Below are positions 21,393-33,440 of a stretch of 64,000 nucleotides of DNA, piece by piece. A model generated the notes under the pieces. The model was not told the origin of the DNA. It saw only the letters and a list, made by a program, of their open reading frames with translations, and searched no databases. Position 1 is the first letter of the stretch. Each line of letters starts with the position of its first letter. Made by a program: the position numbers and the translations under genes. The DNA comes from Leptasterias polaris (lineage: Eukaryota; Echinodermata; Asteroidea; Forcipulatida; Asteriidae): assembly GCA_037783415.1 (NCBI GenBank), contig JAZGTN010000048.1:868001-932000 (forward strand), in the 5' to 3' direction.

Positions 21393-23908
21393 TTTTGCCC
21401 CAGAAAGGAAAACTTAAAAAGTTTTGAATTGTTCATAAGACAATAAAACAACAAGACCCGACTATTTGTGAAATGATAGTAAACATTATATCATTAAAGA
21501 TCCATTTATAATGTAACATAATGACATAAAAACAAGAGACTCGCCAGATTATTGAGCAGATTTCACGGAAGGGCAATCAATCAATCAATCAATCAGGTCG
21601 ACTCTCGTCGGACTGCAACAAAAGCACGCCACACATCACGATCTCCCATAGCTGTTCTGATCTCAGCTGCAGAGGTTAGCTCAGTATCACGACGCAACTG
21701 GTCCACGTAGGTTAGTGACTGCCCACCTCGAAAGGCTACACCATGTGTGGGTTCCCAGAGAATGAGTTGGCTTGCAGCTATATCTGGATGTCGAACGCAG
21801 TGTCCAGCCAATCGCCGACGCCTAAGCCTGATAGTTGTAGAGATCTTTGGCAGGTTGCCATAGAGCCCGAAGGGCAGAAGTGTCCAATAATATGGGCGGC
21901 CAAAAGGGCCAAAACTAATACATTTATAAACTAAAGGACAACATAAAAATCAAAGAAAAGAGTTGTTAAAATAAAGACAAAGTCAAAAATAACTTGAAAA
22001 CTCAACAACAATCAAAGAAAGTTGTTTTTAAACAACGAACAGTTCCACTGGCCTCATGGCTTTGAATTTGGTCTGCACCGCCAAGACAATGCATCAGCCA
22101 AAATTAAGTCAGGGGACCGAGGTAACTAATAGTCTGGTGCAGTCTCTACCAAAATTAATAGCTAGAGGGCTAGAATTAATCTAATAGTAATGGCTCTTGA
22201 AGCAAAGTTTTCAAAGTAAAGTTCCACCCCTCCAACACCAGCATGGCATGAAATCCTTGCCCTCCGCCTGTCCCATCATTGGTTCAAGGTTCAACGCCTC
22301 CACAGCTTCCTTACAAAGTTACACAAGCTTCTACTCTCAGTGAATCTCAACTCATTGGTCCGTGGTTCAACACCTGGAAAGCACGAATCCAACTAACCCT
22401 TGCTGTGTGAATCTCATCTTAGCGGTCGGTGGTTCTACCCCTGCCTCATTTTACGACTCTGTAGGCTCTTTGTACACTTTACTGAATTCATCCAACATTG
22501 ATTCCAAGTGGGGGTTCACACCCAACTTTGATATCTCTTCCAAAACTCTACAGGACAAAAATAAAGTAATTTAGTTTCAAGTGTTTCAGTTCAGGGTTAG
22601 GGTTTAGGGTAATTGCTTTCTGGAACATGACTTCATTTCAGTGGGAAATATTTAACAGTAAAAATGGTTCTTGTGTGAACTTCATAATCAGTAAGCTTTC
22701 AGGACAACAATAAAGAATTTTAGTTTCAAGTGTTTCAAATCAGGGTGACATTTTTATATCAAAACCTTCACCAATGTACATGAATGTTAAGAACTCCAAT
22801 GTATTATACAGGATTGGTAAAGTTGACAAAATAGTCGCAGACAGCATTCATGTTTTGTGTGGTCAACCGTACAATACATGACATAACAAACCTGTGAAAA
22901 TTTGGGCTGTATCCGTCGAAAAACTGGTCAAAAATCTGTTTTTGTAGGTTTGCAGATCATACAGCTTTCTCAAAATAGGATTTCAGTTGGAAATATTTCA
23001 CAGAAAAAAAAAATTCTAGTATGAACTTTATAAGCAGTAATGAGTAAGCTTTTCAGGATTTCAGTTGGAAATATTTCACAGAAAAAAAATGTTCTAGTAT
23101 GAACTTTATAATTTTAAGCAGTAATGAGTAAGCTTTTCAGACTGATGTGACAGGCATGGCAGAAGAAAACGCATCCGGGTTCTTTATAATTTATTCACGT
23201 ACTTCACCACTATTTAAATAAACTGGTTAGCGCGCCCTCATCGGCCGCAAGACGTTGGAGGGTCACTCTCACCTCTGACGTCGAAAGACTTACAATACAC
23301 CATACACTTTCTCCGTCTTTGATACAGGTAATGATCATCTTATTTTCTAATTATTTCCCCCGGATTTCACCTTAATTACTTTTGTATGAATTATTCATTG
23401 AAGTTAGGCCTATATTATTGAATTGTATATTATTCACAAGAGAGCAGTTTTCGAGAGTTTTTCAGTAAGTTTGAAGTTGGGACCTGAGACTCCCGTTCGT
23501 TTTGGTTTATTGAATCTGCTCAAGTCTCTCTTCGAAGTATAATTATTCCTAAATTTGACATTACTAGAAGTCTCAAGTAATGTTGTTCCTGTTTTATGCT
23601 TAAAGATGGTAAATATTGCTGATTTTGTAGAGTTATCCTCTAATTTCGATACATTTTCAAGATGGCTGACGCCATTTTACCTTTGGCGGGAACTTGCAAA
23701 TGGATTATGTTGTTTGCCTTAATTTATACTTTTCTATTTGCCATCCGGTTGCAATCTTTGGCAAATCATTCATTGTAGATATAGTCTTTATCAGCTCTTT
23801 ATCCAATTACACGGTTTATTTAACTGATTTGCATATTTGTAAAATGCGTAATTTCTGGGTTGGGGTAAAGCCACCCTCCCGCTTTTTTGAGAAACACCTA
23901 CGTAATTG
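21393..23908. other. No gene recognised; downstream region of the GGPP synthase gene
   Basis: It contains an (AATC)n run near 21578-21595, repeated phrases such as GGTTCAACRCCT near 22290-22370, and a partial duplication of the phrase GATTTCAGTTGGAAATATTTCACAG near 22980 and 23060. It may hold 3' UTR or an unlocated last exon of the minus-strand GGPP synthase gene; I searched by eye for the conserved C-terminus and did not find it. Confidence 0.35.
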
Positions 23909-26900
23909 TCACATATAAACCCGGTCACATATACAATGATTTTTTATTCTTATCAATACTAACTTTTTCTCTAACTCGGCAAGAACTTGCTTGGTGTATT
24001 CGAAGGAACCAATCTGTTCAAAAGATAAGCAAGATTAGTTAGAATTTTAATCGGAATGATATCAACAGTTGTGAGGTTTTTGCTGAAACTTATTCAAGAA
24101 CTTTGACACATAATTAATACCCAGAATCATTAAAAAAATTGTAATCAATGCATTTTTGGATATTAAAAAATGCACAAGAAAATGTTCAATGTCATAAGAT
24201 CATTGGACCAGTGTAGTATCTCGCCTGCCAGAAAAGCCCTGGAGTGTACAAGGTCAGTCAGTCTTTGCTGGGTAAAACACATATTATAACATTCTTTGTC
24301 TTGAATATTCAATCACCTTTTCTAAGTGATCCACACAGTACTTCTTGATGTCGTTGTTGGTGGTGCGCTTCCTGAGAATGTTCATGACTTGATTGTCCTC
24401 TGGCCGACTCAGCACCGCATGGATGATCGGGAAAGAGAATTTCCCCTCCGTCAAGTCTTCGCAGTAGTTCTTGCTCTCCTTGGATTGAAGATTGGCAAGA
24501 TCGTCGAGGATTTGGAAGTACAGACCGAGCAAGTCACTCAGAGGGGTGAAGTTGCTGAAACCAAGAAGGAACGGAATGGAAAATCATGATAGAAAAATCA
24601 TGATAGAAATGGCCGACTTTGGGGATGGGTTTGGCATACCTGCCAACATTGAAAAATTCTAAATGCCACGGGCTTTCGGGTTTGGTCAGAGATGGCCTCA
24701 TAGTGCCCTGAATTCCTGAAGACAATCAGAGCATACTGATCGAACGTCGAGTTGTTAAACCAGCGATTCTTCTCAGAACCACCACAGCTCATAAAAGAGA
24801 TTTAATATATGGTGACTCCACAAACCTCAATTTATTGTATCTTCACCATGCAAAGTCTCAAATCCTACTGAGCTTAGTAATAGTATTTTGTACAAAAATG
24901 TGTCTTATACCTTTTGTTTTCGCTGAACAATTGCATAAGTTTGACTGCTAATTCAAACAGGCCTCCAGTTTCTGCAAAAAAAAATAAAAAATAAACAAAC
25001 TCTCAAAACTTGCTCTTTAAAGTAGTACCATATTGGTTTTTGTAAAAGTATACATCTAAATCCTTCTTAAGATGGTCTGGTGGTGTGCTGAGCAAACGAT
25101 ACACGGTTTGGCCGATTCCTGGTGAAGACATTCAACATTTTCTTGACATACATCACAGAATCACTTTGCGAGAACGTTTTTTGTCTTTACTTTGCTTAGT
25201 CAGGGATTCAAAGTGTGACAGCAATATTCTTAAGAGCTTACACTCGGTTCAGACAGGCGCTTTAGAGTCGTGTCGAACCAAATTATTGAATTAAGTACAT
25301 GAAAAGTTTGACGTCTGAGTTATAGGGGCAACTGGACGCGCTGGAAGTTGAAAGATCGTCCAGAACGACTCTAGAGCGTCTTGGTTTCAGACATCGATCT
25401 TGTCAAGAGCTGAACCTAACATAAATGTTAATTAAGTTTACCTATCTGAAACCTAGAGTCGCTCCTAGTCTATTTGGTTCGGCGCGACTCTGTAGCACCT
25501 GTCTGAACCGGGTGTTACTTACTTTTCATGACCATTTTCCTGTACTCTTCTTCGGTTGGACACACAAAAGTATCCCTCCACCATATATCCATGCCCTGGC
25601 CTTGATGTAACAGAATTAGCTGCTCTGAAAAATCAGCGTGAGAAAAATAACGGCAGTCAAGATTTTTTGTTCCCTATTTTTTGTTTGACCAGGAGGCGAG
25701 TTACAGGGGGTGATATTTAACAATAACATCATCCGAAATGGTGTTTGGGCCTGGGTTTCCCTTATGTAAAACCGAGATTCTACCAACATGCTTCGGGAGT
25801 CCGGCGTTTATCGTGTGTCAGCTTGAAGTTCTTCGAAAAAAAAAAAATACTGCTTCTTCAACAAATCTTGTCATGGCCCAAACTGCTCCTATTTATTTTA
25901 ATGGATTTTACTACATTTTGTGCATTGTGCGATTGTAAAAAAATGTAACACATTTGCACTTGCGCGCACACACAGACATCCTTTGTGGAGGGATGTATAC
26001 CGTACACAAACGACGCATAACTTGAATGCTAACAAGGTATGTAAGCGGGATTTTGGACGAAACTTGTCGTCTATTGTCTGTATTATAGAAACGGAAATAG
26101 ACCCAAAATACCATTCTGCGCGTGGTCCATCAGAACAAAAGATGAAAATAAAGAAAACATTTCACTGTTTGTTCGCTATACTGTTATTTGAACAAAAATT
26201 GTAATGAAATATTAAATCTAGAAAATGGTGTATATTTTTATATGTTGTTGCATATTTCTAATGAACAGTCAATCAAAAAGTGGGGGGGGGGACATCTGAT
26301 ATGCTGTCCCCAAGTCTAAAAAGTGGGGGGACATTTCCCCCCGTCCGCACCCATCGACGCCCTTGGCTTGTCCTGTTACAAAGACTGGCCAGACGGACCA
26401 CTTAGAGACAATTTCTTCTAGTTTCCAGAGCCGTTTTCTATTTTCCCAAACAGTCGCCACTATACAAACAATTTCTTGACTGACTCGGCACTGCCAACAA
26501 TGACGAGCGTTAGAGACAGAAAGTGAACGTATTTCTGGTGCTTGCAAGCACTCCCACAAACACCAGAAAAAAACTTGTTTTCGGTCACACATTTTTAAAA
26601 TTACAGTAATGTAAACAAACTAAAGTCACTTTGGTAAAGAAAGATGGGGGGATATAGTGCAGCCAACTAGTCGAGTCGCCAATAATATAGAAGAGGGGGT
26701 GTGAGTGCAGTCGGCTATAGTCACCAATGGTAAATAAGTCACCAATAAGGGGAGATTTTATATGAATTGTTTTCCTTACCTATGAATATTCTAGTAGCAT
26801 CAGGATGCTGTAACTCAGTCGTCTTCTGTAGACCAAGGAAGTATACATAATTAGCTGCATTAATGGTTTGTGCTGTGCCAAAAATACTGTGAGCTACGGG

Positions 26901-28122
26901 AATGCCTCGACGGAGATACGAGTTGTCTTCAATATCATCAATTCTGGAGAAAAAAGGGATAAAAATTAATAAACAAAAAAATAATGCAAAGAAGTATGTA
27001 CTCGGAGTACTAGAGCACTGATTATTATGTTTATTGTCATACCTGGCAATGTTTACAGGCAACTTGAAGAGTCCGGCTATAGTACTAAAAGCCGGTTTTT
27101 ATCTACTAGCGACTTTCTATTCCCAAGACACTATAAATCGTGACACTGCTAAGAACTGGTTCGGCCCTGTATTAAAATTAGGGAGTTCAACTTACAATAA
27201 GCTTGCATTGTGCATCATTTGAATGATCTCGCTGACTTTCTCAAACTTCTCACTCGAAATCTTTAGCCAATAATTGAAAGCCTGAAAAAAAAAAAAAAAG
27301 TAGTGGCATCCTGTTATGAAAAAATAAAATTATCTTCAATAGACTTTATGCATTGACGTCATCACGCTGCCATCCTAGAGGTAAAACGATGATGAAACAA
27401 TGAAAATGCACATCTTTGTATGCGCAGCACACAGGACTGTCCAATGAGTAGCGTCCTATTGACCTCTAGGCGAGAGCGCCCTACTCAAATGACGTCATGT
27501 GCAAAAGGTCGATTGAGCACAGCTGGTGGCTTCTCGAGTTTACTGCTCTCCTTGAAGCACCCTAATGGGAAGGCACTAAAAGCTAACGCTTGCAGCGGTT
27601 CGGTGCAGCGGTTCGGTTTGAATTGGCCGTCTTTTGAGAATCACACTTATAGCAAAGGGTTGACAAGTTCATCCTCTAGGATTTGTTTGCAAAGAATAGT
27701 TTTCAAAGACAAAGTGGTCTTACCTTAATTAATACTTGGATCTCTTTGCCGCCAGGACCTTGAAGGATGTATGTGTAGGGTTCAAGTATAATCTACAAAC
27801 GAAAAATATTACGACTTGGCAAGTTAACACTTAGATTTCTTAACATCTATATAACAAAATAAAAATACGTCGTACTGAGAGTAAAACTTTTGAAGATCCC
27901 CACCAACCCCATTGTTAAAATGGATTATACACATTTGCCTGGGGCGTAGCCCTATTACGTCTCTGGTATAGAACTCTACGAAAGTGAAAGACCTCCTGGA
28001 CTACCTGCGCCGGTAGCACCACCGTCAAAGTCTTACATCTCAAAAAGGAGAGTACGGTGCACTGGATTGAAACCTACCCTGTCTTGACATTTTTCCCTCT
28101 CTTCTTTAGTCAGGCTCATCAT
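23909..28122 (-). CDS. GGPS1: Geranylgeranyl diphosphate synthase, eight coding exons
   Basis: The enzyme condenses farnesyl diphosphate with isopentenyl diphosphate to give geranylgeranyl diphosphate for protein prenylation; it is cytosolic. Exons on the minus strand are 28078-28122, 27724-27792, 27196-27281, 26780-26943, 25523-25624, 24911-24971, 24317-24554 and 23909-24013, all with AG acceptors and GT donors and matching phases. The 289-residue product matches the about 300-residue animal family: N-terminal [24 protein letters not shown], first Asp-rich motif [68 protein letters not shown], second Asp-rich region [22 protein letters not shown] and [11 protein letters not shown]. Two oddities: the isopentenyl-binding GKxxR motif reads GKEIQ, and the last about 15 residues diverge from the family, so the true final exon may be elsewhere. 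The 5' exon is preceded by an AG acceptor, so a non-coding first exon may lie upstream. Confidence 0.9.
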
Positions 28123-28740
28123 CTTTGTATTTGAGCTGAAAGTATAAAATGACTCGTTAGTGGGTGGAGATTCCGTCAGGATGAATTAATGTCATTGGAA
28201 GAGTTGTTAAGATGGGGTGGTTGTGAAGATGAGTCAGGCCCTATTGTCATCTCATCGGATGTCCTATATAAAGTAAATAAACGGACAATTATTGAGACAA
28301 GTTAATGAGACAGTTCCCAAACTGTCGGCACAACTGCCAAGGGAGTTTGTTGGGTTTCTTTTGATACAAGGTTGTGCAGTGCGGGAAAAGCTTGCGTCAT
28401 ACGTTGCCTTAAAGGTGCAGTTTTACAACATCTAGATTAACAGGAAAAAGTGCGTGCTCACGCTGAAACTTTGCATATATTCTATCCGGGATATGTAAAA
28501 TTAAAAAATTGAGATACTGTTCTAATGACATCATCAAATGTCACGTGACGTCACTTTAAAGGTGAAGTTTCAAAGGGAACATGCATATTTGTTTGTGAAA
28601 CTTTATGCTTAGTGTTTGTCAGGTGACAAACACTCCAGCTCTTGTTTGCCGATGTAACTGTGACTATTGTAGCTATCAAATGTACACATTTGTTTACTGG
28701 TTATAAAACGTATACATAATAGTGTCTGGACTCCGAAGTT
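28123..28740. other. Upstream region of GGPP synthase gene with short hairpin
   Basis: Presumed promoter or first intron of the minus-strand gene. It contains TCACGTGACGTCAC near 28540-28555 and a hairpin GTGTTTGTC / GACAAACAC (about 28612-28633). That hairpin resembles the 3' hairpins of the Helentron-like copies but is followed by CTCTTG rather than CTAG. Confidence 0.4.
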
Positions 28741-29030
28741 TAATGTAGTTCATACAATGTATCAGACAATAATTAACCACTGCAAGCAGTCATGCGACAA
28801 TTCATGAATGATTACTTTCGAGACACGTTGTCAATGTATGTTATGTGAAGCTATCAAATGTACAATGTACTGGTTAAATGTACACATTAATAGTGTCCAG
28901 ACTCCGAATGAAGTAAATTGTGTCGGACAATAAACTATTGCAAGCAGCCATGTGATAAGTCGTGAATGTTTACTTTGGTGACACATTTGTCAAAGTAACT
29001 GTGAAGCTATCAAATCGTCACCCACCGATT
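28740..29030. repeat. Dispersed repeat, about 180-bp unit (GCAAGCAGTCATGCGACAA family), two units
   Basis: Two units start near 28765 and 28930 with CAATAA..A(C/T)TGCAAGCAG and contain GAGACAC, TTTGTCAA and GCTATCAAATGTAC phrases. The same family recurs at 30570-30680 and as about three units at 35500-36310. Confidence 0.6.
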
Positions 29031-29753
29031 CCACAAACTGACACACACGTAGACAGTAAAAATTGGGGAAAACGGCATTTAATGTTGAATGCTTTTTTAA
29101 ATCCCACCCTCCTTCAAAACGTCACTAGTTTGTATACAGTTGAGACTTGTTACTTTGAACTTCATATATTTGGTGCTTTTGACTGCTTTCGTCCTAAATT
29201 AATCAGCAATAAAGTAAAACGTTTTGTGTTAGTTCGTGAAATCAAATATTGATGCAAAATGTTTTCGAGCTTGAAACATGAGTACCGTAGCTCTGAGTAT
29301 TCCGGGCTGGGATGGGAAATAACTTCTGACTCGATCAAGCATATTCTGTAGATTTCAAAATTAAAGGCACCTGGCAGTGGTATTTTGTCAAATTAAAGCT
29401 TTTGTCATTAATATATACATTTTTATGAGTGGAATGTGAATAAACAATTAACTGGGTACCTGATCAGTATGATGCGTTTTCGTATTCGGACGTCACCACC
29501 CAATAAAATCCTAGGACAGTGTACAGTCGACTATTAATACGAAACGCGGGTTTATACGAGGTTTTTCACCGGTCCCGAACTGTCCCATGCGCGTTTCTAT
29601 GTCTTAAAAAACGGAAGATACGAGCATGGTCATAACGAGAACACGGATAATACGAGGTATTGTTTTTCCTACTTTGCCAAACTATTTATCAAATCGGCGT
29701 GCCGCGGCGTGGCATACAGCTCAAGTCGATCCGAACACCAGAAACATTTCGCT
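29031..29753. other. No gene recognised
   Basis: AT-rich DNA. 29520-29650 carries repeated phrases with TATACGAG / ATACGAG. No coding segment is supported. Confidence 0.35.
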
Positions 29754-29991
29754 TCACTGCAACTTCCCTTGCACACAACTGCCAACGAAAAAATCCCCGG
29801 TATCGAAGCACGACGGCTCGAAGTGTTCGCTGCATAGCGCTGAAAACGACATCGGACCACTTTGCCCTCGTTAGCCTGACTTTCGATGCCCGCCGTAACT
29901 GCCTATATTTGGGATCTGCGGGGAAAAAATGCTGGCAGACCCCATCTTTAGTCGTTTTGTTGCATCCAGCAGCAATACACTTCGTCGGCAT
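29754..29991 (-). pseudogene. THAP-type zinc finger domain, frameshifted
   Basis: From the ATG at 29989-29991 the frame encodes MPTKCIAAGCNKTTKDG with the first two zinc-ligand cysteines, then FFPADPKYRQL and TRAKWS with the conserved tryptophan. The second half of the domain (ALCSEHFEPSCFDTGDFF, with the CxxH ligands) is in another frame, so a one-base shift near 29835-29845 breaks the domain; that frame then stops at 29754-29756. THAP domains are C2CH DNA-binding modules found in host regulators and P-element-type transposases. No downstream effector or transposase domain is visible. It could be a degraded gene, a transposon remnant or a sequencing error in a real first exon. Confidence 0.65.
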
Positions 29992-30713
29992 TGCCGGAAA
30001 AATGCAAGAAAAATCCCCTTTTTGGATAACCAAACGAATCGTACAATCTCACTACTTGCACGTGTATATACAACGTGAATGCAGGCAAGTTTGAGGGGGG
30101 TCGATGTTCGATCGCGGCGTCGATGTTCGATCGCGGCGAAGTCTTCCTCGCTTGACGTCACAGAAAGGGATGGGCGGAGTCACCCCAAACAACTTTATCT
30201 ATCTTTTTTACATATAAATCCTGACAAACAATTACTCAAAATTGTTTTATTGTTAATATACATATCTCTTATTAAACATATCTATTTCCAGGTGATTTTG
30301 TTTGACACTCTAACAGGTGGTGACTTCATAAGAGAACACATAAGTAGCATACCGCGCCACACATTCTTATGCAGGTGTTTTTTTACCACACAGGCCATAG
30401 GACAGGAATTGTGACAAACAAAATCTATTGATTTTACGTTGGGCACTAGTGACGTCATGATGACGTCGCACATCTAGGCCTACAGTATCCATCCCACAAG
30501 TACACAGTTGATCGGACTTATACTTTTCGAGATACGGTGGTCTCAAGATTTGCTAATTATATTCATGTCATTATGTATCATACAATAAACCATTGCAAGC
30601 AGTTCTGCAACAAGGCATGGTTTTTTACTTTCAGGACACATTTTGTCAATTATTTACTGTGAAACTATCAATAGACCAATCGGCGACTGCAGCACGTGAC
30701 CCATAGTGGATAT
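29992..30713. other. No gene recognised; fragment of dispersed repeat
   Basis: It contains a short direct repeat CGATGTTCGATCGCGGCG (30100-30138), a TGACGTCATGATGACGTC block near 30449 like that of the Helentron-like copies, and one unit of the GCAAGCAG repeat (30570-30680). Confidence 0.4.
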
Positions 30714-30782
30714 ACAATCTTCTATCTTCTATCTTCTATCTTCTATCTTCTATCTTCTATCTTCTATCTTCTATCTTCTATA
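30714..30782. repeat. Heptanucleotide microsatellite (TTCTATC)n
   Basis: About nine uninterrupted copies of the seven-base unit TTCTATC. Confidence 0.9.
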
Positions 30783-31065
30783 TACTAATGCGAGTAAGGT
30801 GTCTGTTTGTGTAAGAAAAACTCACAGGTGCCTATATGGATCGGGCTGCAAATTTTCAGAAGGCCCCTTTTCGGTCCGGTGATCATACTAAGGGGGTACG
30901 ATTTTTTTATTTCCTTCGTATTTCAAAAATTGATTTATTTCACATAATTTTATCGAAAGAGGATGAACGAACGCAAGGTACGAAAGCGCGGCTGATGAAA
31001 TACGAAAACATGCGCGACAAAAACAACGTTCACGTGCGGCACGAATCACGTGCGGCACCAAAACC

Positions 31066-31893
31066 TAGACTTGATTTCAAGTCTGAGATCGCGGTTATTT
31101 CTCTGCATCAGCCACACAAGATTTCCCCCACAGAATGGCTATCACGCGGTCTCAGCTCGCAATCTCAGACTTGACCCCCTTGTGTATATGGGATATTCAT
31201 TTATTCACAACTGACATTTTACATAACAACACTATGCCAGAGAGATGGCCAATCAGGAGGCCACAAAACTCCTGTTGGTTGCGTCTATTCCCAATAGGTT
31301 ATAATCACTTCAGCATTTTCTGTAAAATCGATTGAGTCATTGTTTTTAATTTTTAGAGTGCTTTGTACGTATGCTATTTCTAATTTATACATAAAATAAT
31401 ACTAGATGTATTCTTAAAATATTGAAAAATAAACATAACAAATAACCTGATCCCTACTAGACGAAAAACTGTGTTCCCTTTATTTGAATGGAATCGTCTA
31501 ATGATTTTCCCAACGTTTTTATTTATTTTGAATTTAAAAACTAGAATCACTTTGGGTTTTTGTTTCCAAACTGTAAGTTGAATCACTGAGCAGAGGCAGA
31601 TTAGTTACATGTGATTCAATGTTGTATTTCTGTACTATATCCCGTGGTATAAACGGTCAAGTTTGAATGTGCATTTTATTGACGGCTTCTGAGATTCTGA
31701 CCAATCAGAGTGTTCCGTCCACTTTTGGACTAATTCGTCATAGGGTGTGTACAAACCGAAAAACAATGTTCCCAAGTCTGTGATCGTAGGCCAAAGACGG
31801 TGGTTAATCCACAAGAGGGCGCTATTTCAGGCAATTATGTATTGGCTATCAGGTAGACTAAAAACCACGAGCACAGACTTGGAACCAAGTCTA
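31066..31893. mobile_element. 828-bp TIR transposon with 9-bp target duplication, copy 2
   Basis: This is the same element as 17132-17959 in inverted orientation, with the same length and few visible substitutions. The flanks ACCAAAACC (31057-31065 and 31894-31902) form a different, perfect 9-bp target duplication, which confirms the element ends. It has no transposase frame. Confidence 0.8.
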
Positions 31894-31937
31894 ACCAAAA
31901 CCTGGCCCTTAACCTGGCAGTAACCTGGCAGCGAAAT

Positions 31938-32060
31938 GTTTTTTCCTAGCGCGATAAAGGCCATTCTGCGCATTATCTCACTGGGATCCGTACGTGCCAA
32001 GCTTCATTACAATATCAACTAGCACCGGCGCAGAATGGCCTTTACCGCGCTGGAAAAAAA
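31938..32060. mobile_element. Short MITE with about 27-bp inverted ends
   Basis: The left segment TAGCGCGATAAAGGCCATTC and the right segment GAATGGCCTTTACCGCGCT are inverse copies with one or two mismatches, within runs of T on the left and A on the right. The interior is only about 60 bp. Confidence 0.6.
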
Positions 32061-32817
32061 AAATCGCAACTGGCGAACTGCGATTGTTGGCAGCCAAGCC
32101 ACCCGCGAACCCGGCCGCTTTCGAGTGGTAAGTAGATTTCTTGACAATTAACGTAGTATAAAAAAAACCTTTCCACCTCAATTTAACCACTCAAAGACAT
32201 TTAAATTTTCACCTGAAGTGTACTTAGGTTTTGACAATTTTCGATGAACAGATTCATACTTTTGGTGAACCTGACTGATTCGAGCAGGAAGGAAACATTT
32301 GAGCTCGATTATACGTTACGTTCGTTAGACCATGGTTAGACGAAGGATGATCGATGCCACATTCACTTCTGCCCATAAAACCGTTGTCGTTTTTTTCGCT
32401 CTGGGAATTCAGGAAAAATCTGAAATGTCGCCGCTGCGTGGCACTCATTGTTGCGTAATGTCGTAACAATACTTTAGTAATATAAGGGCCAAAACATTCC
32501 TTGTGAATACAATAATGTGGCTGCTTTTTATTCGTTATGTCTTGGTCTTGGTATGTTCATGCTGAATTTTTTCATTACAACACCAAGTCTCTTGCAAAGG
32601 ACAAAACTCAGTATTTGTTAGTCAAGAGTTAGTAAAACATTTCCTTCATCAAAAATGCATGAAGCACTATGTGCACCAATGAAGTTCACAATCATTTGTT
32701 CTTGCTGAATGATCTTACTGATGATCATACCCAAACTGATTTAGCCATCTTTTTTCTTTTTCTTTTATTTTTAGGGTATTAGGCCTATGTGTCTTGTTTT
32801 ATTGCATTGAGTTGTCC
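32061..32817. other. No gene recognised
   Basis: AT-rich DNA with short open frames lacking family similarity. Confidence 0.35.
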
Positions 32818-32902
32818 CAATATCGAGAAAAAATACCCCCCAAAACGGAGTATAGCGACCCACGCTATACTCCGTTTTGGGGGGTATTTTTTCTCGATAT
32901 TG
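32818..32902. repeat. Perfect 40-bp inverted repeat with 5-base loop
   Basis: Arms 32818-32857 and 32863-32902 are exact inverse complements around the loop ACCCA. Each arm includes C6/G6 and A6/T6 runs (AATACCCCCCAAAACGG). No flanking target duplication or transposon end is evident. Confidence 0.9.
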
Positions 32903-33101
32903 CACAGATGCAAAATTTTAGTATTTAAATAGCAAGACCGTTTACGTTCAGGTCCAGACATTTCTGTTGACAGTAAGCCTGGTTATTTCAATAAACTTAT
33001 ATTTTCAGTCCCCTGATTGAATCTGGTTGAACAAGAAAAAGTAATTTGGCATTATTAAAATATGACGTTTTGGTTCTTTTTTGTTTTACCTCAAATTTCA
33101 G

Positions 33102-33440
33102 GCCTAGTACTCTCTGTGACCTACCGTTCTTTCAAGTAAAAGTTTTGGAGGATTCCAATTACATCAGGAGACTGGTATATTGCGGTATCTTCCTGATGTT
33201 GTAACCCGGCCAGATTTCTGTGGGTTGTGTAATGGTGTCCCGTTCAAGAATGCTGCAACCAGAGATGCGATCTATCTGTCACTTTGCTAAACGTGGATGG
33301 ATTCAACGTTCTTGTGAAAATACTGTGACATTTTTTTTTTGCTGTTGTTTTCTCAGCATATAGACACTCTATTCAGCTTGAACTTTCACTTGTCACTTTA
33401 TTGTATCTTTCCTTATAATTTTGCCTATAAATAAACCTTA
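33102..33440 (+). other. Candidate 3'-terminal exon (weak)
   Basis: A pyrimidine-rich tract ending in CAAATTTCAG (about 33092-33101) looks like a good splice acceptor. It is followed by a short open frame (STLCDLPFFQVKVLEDSNY, stop near 33199) and an AATAAA near 33429-33434. No upstream exon was found and the peptide is not recognised, so it could equally be a non-coding RNA exon or chance. Confidence 0.2.

Noticed and set aside
22280..22450. tRNA-like B-box phrases (GGTTCAACRCC) suggesting a tRNA or SINE
   Set aside because: No matching A box, cloverleaf or tail could be found around them.
24284..24316. Extension of the GGPP synthase exon to a stop at 24284
   Set aside because: The frame crosses a GT donor after HLEK; the next exon at 24013 restores the conserved IGSFEYT segment in phase, so the extension is intronic.
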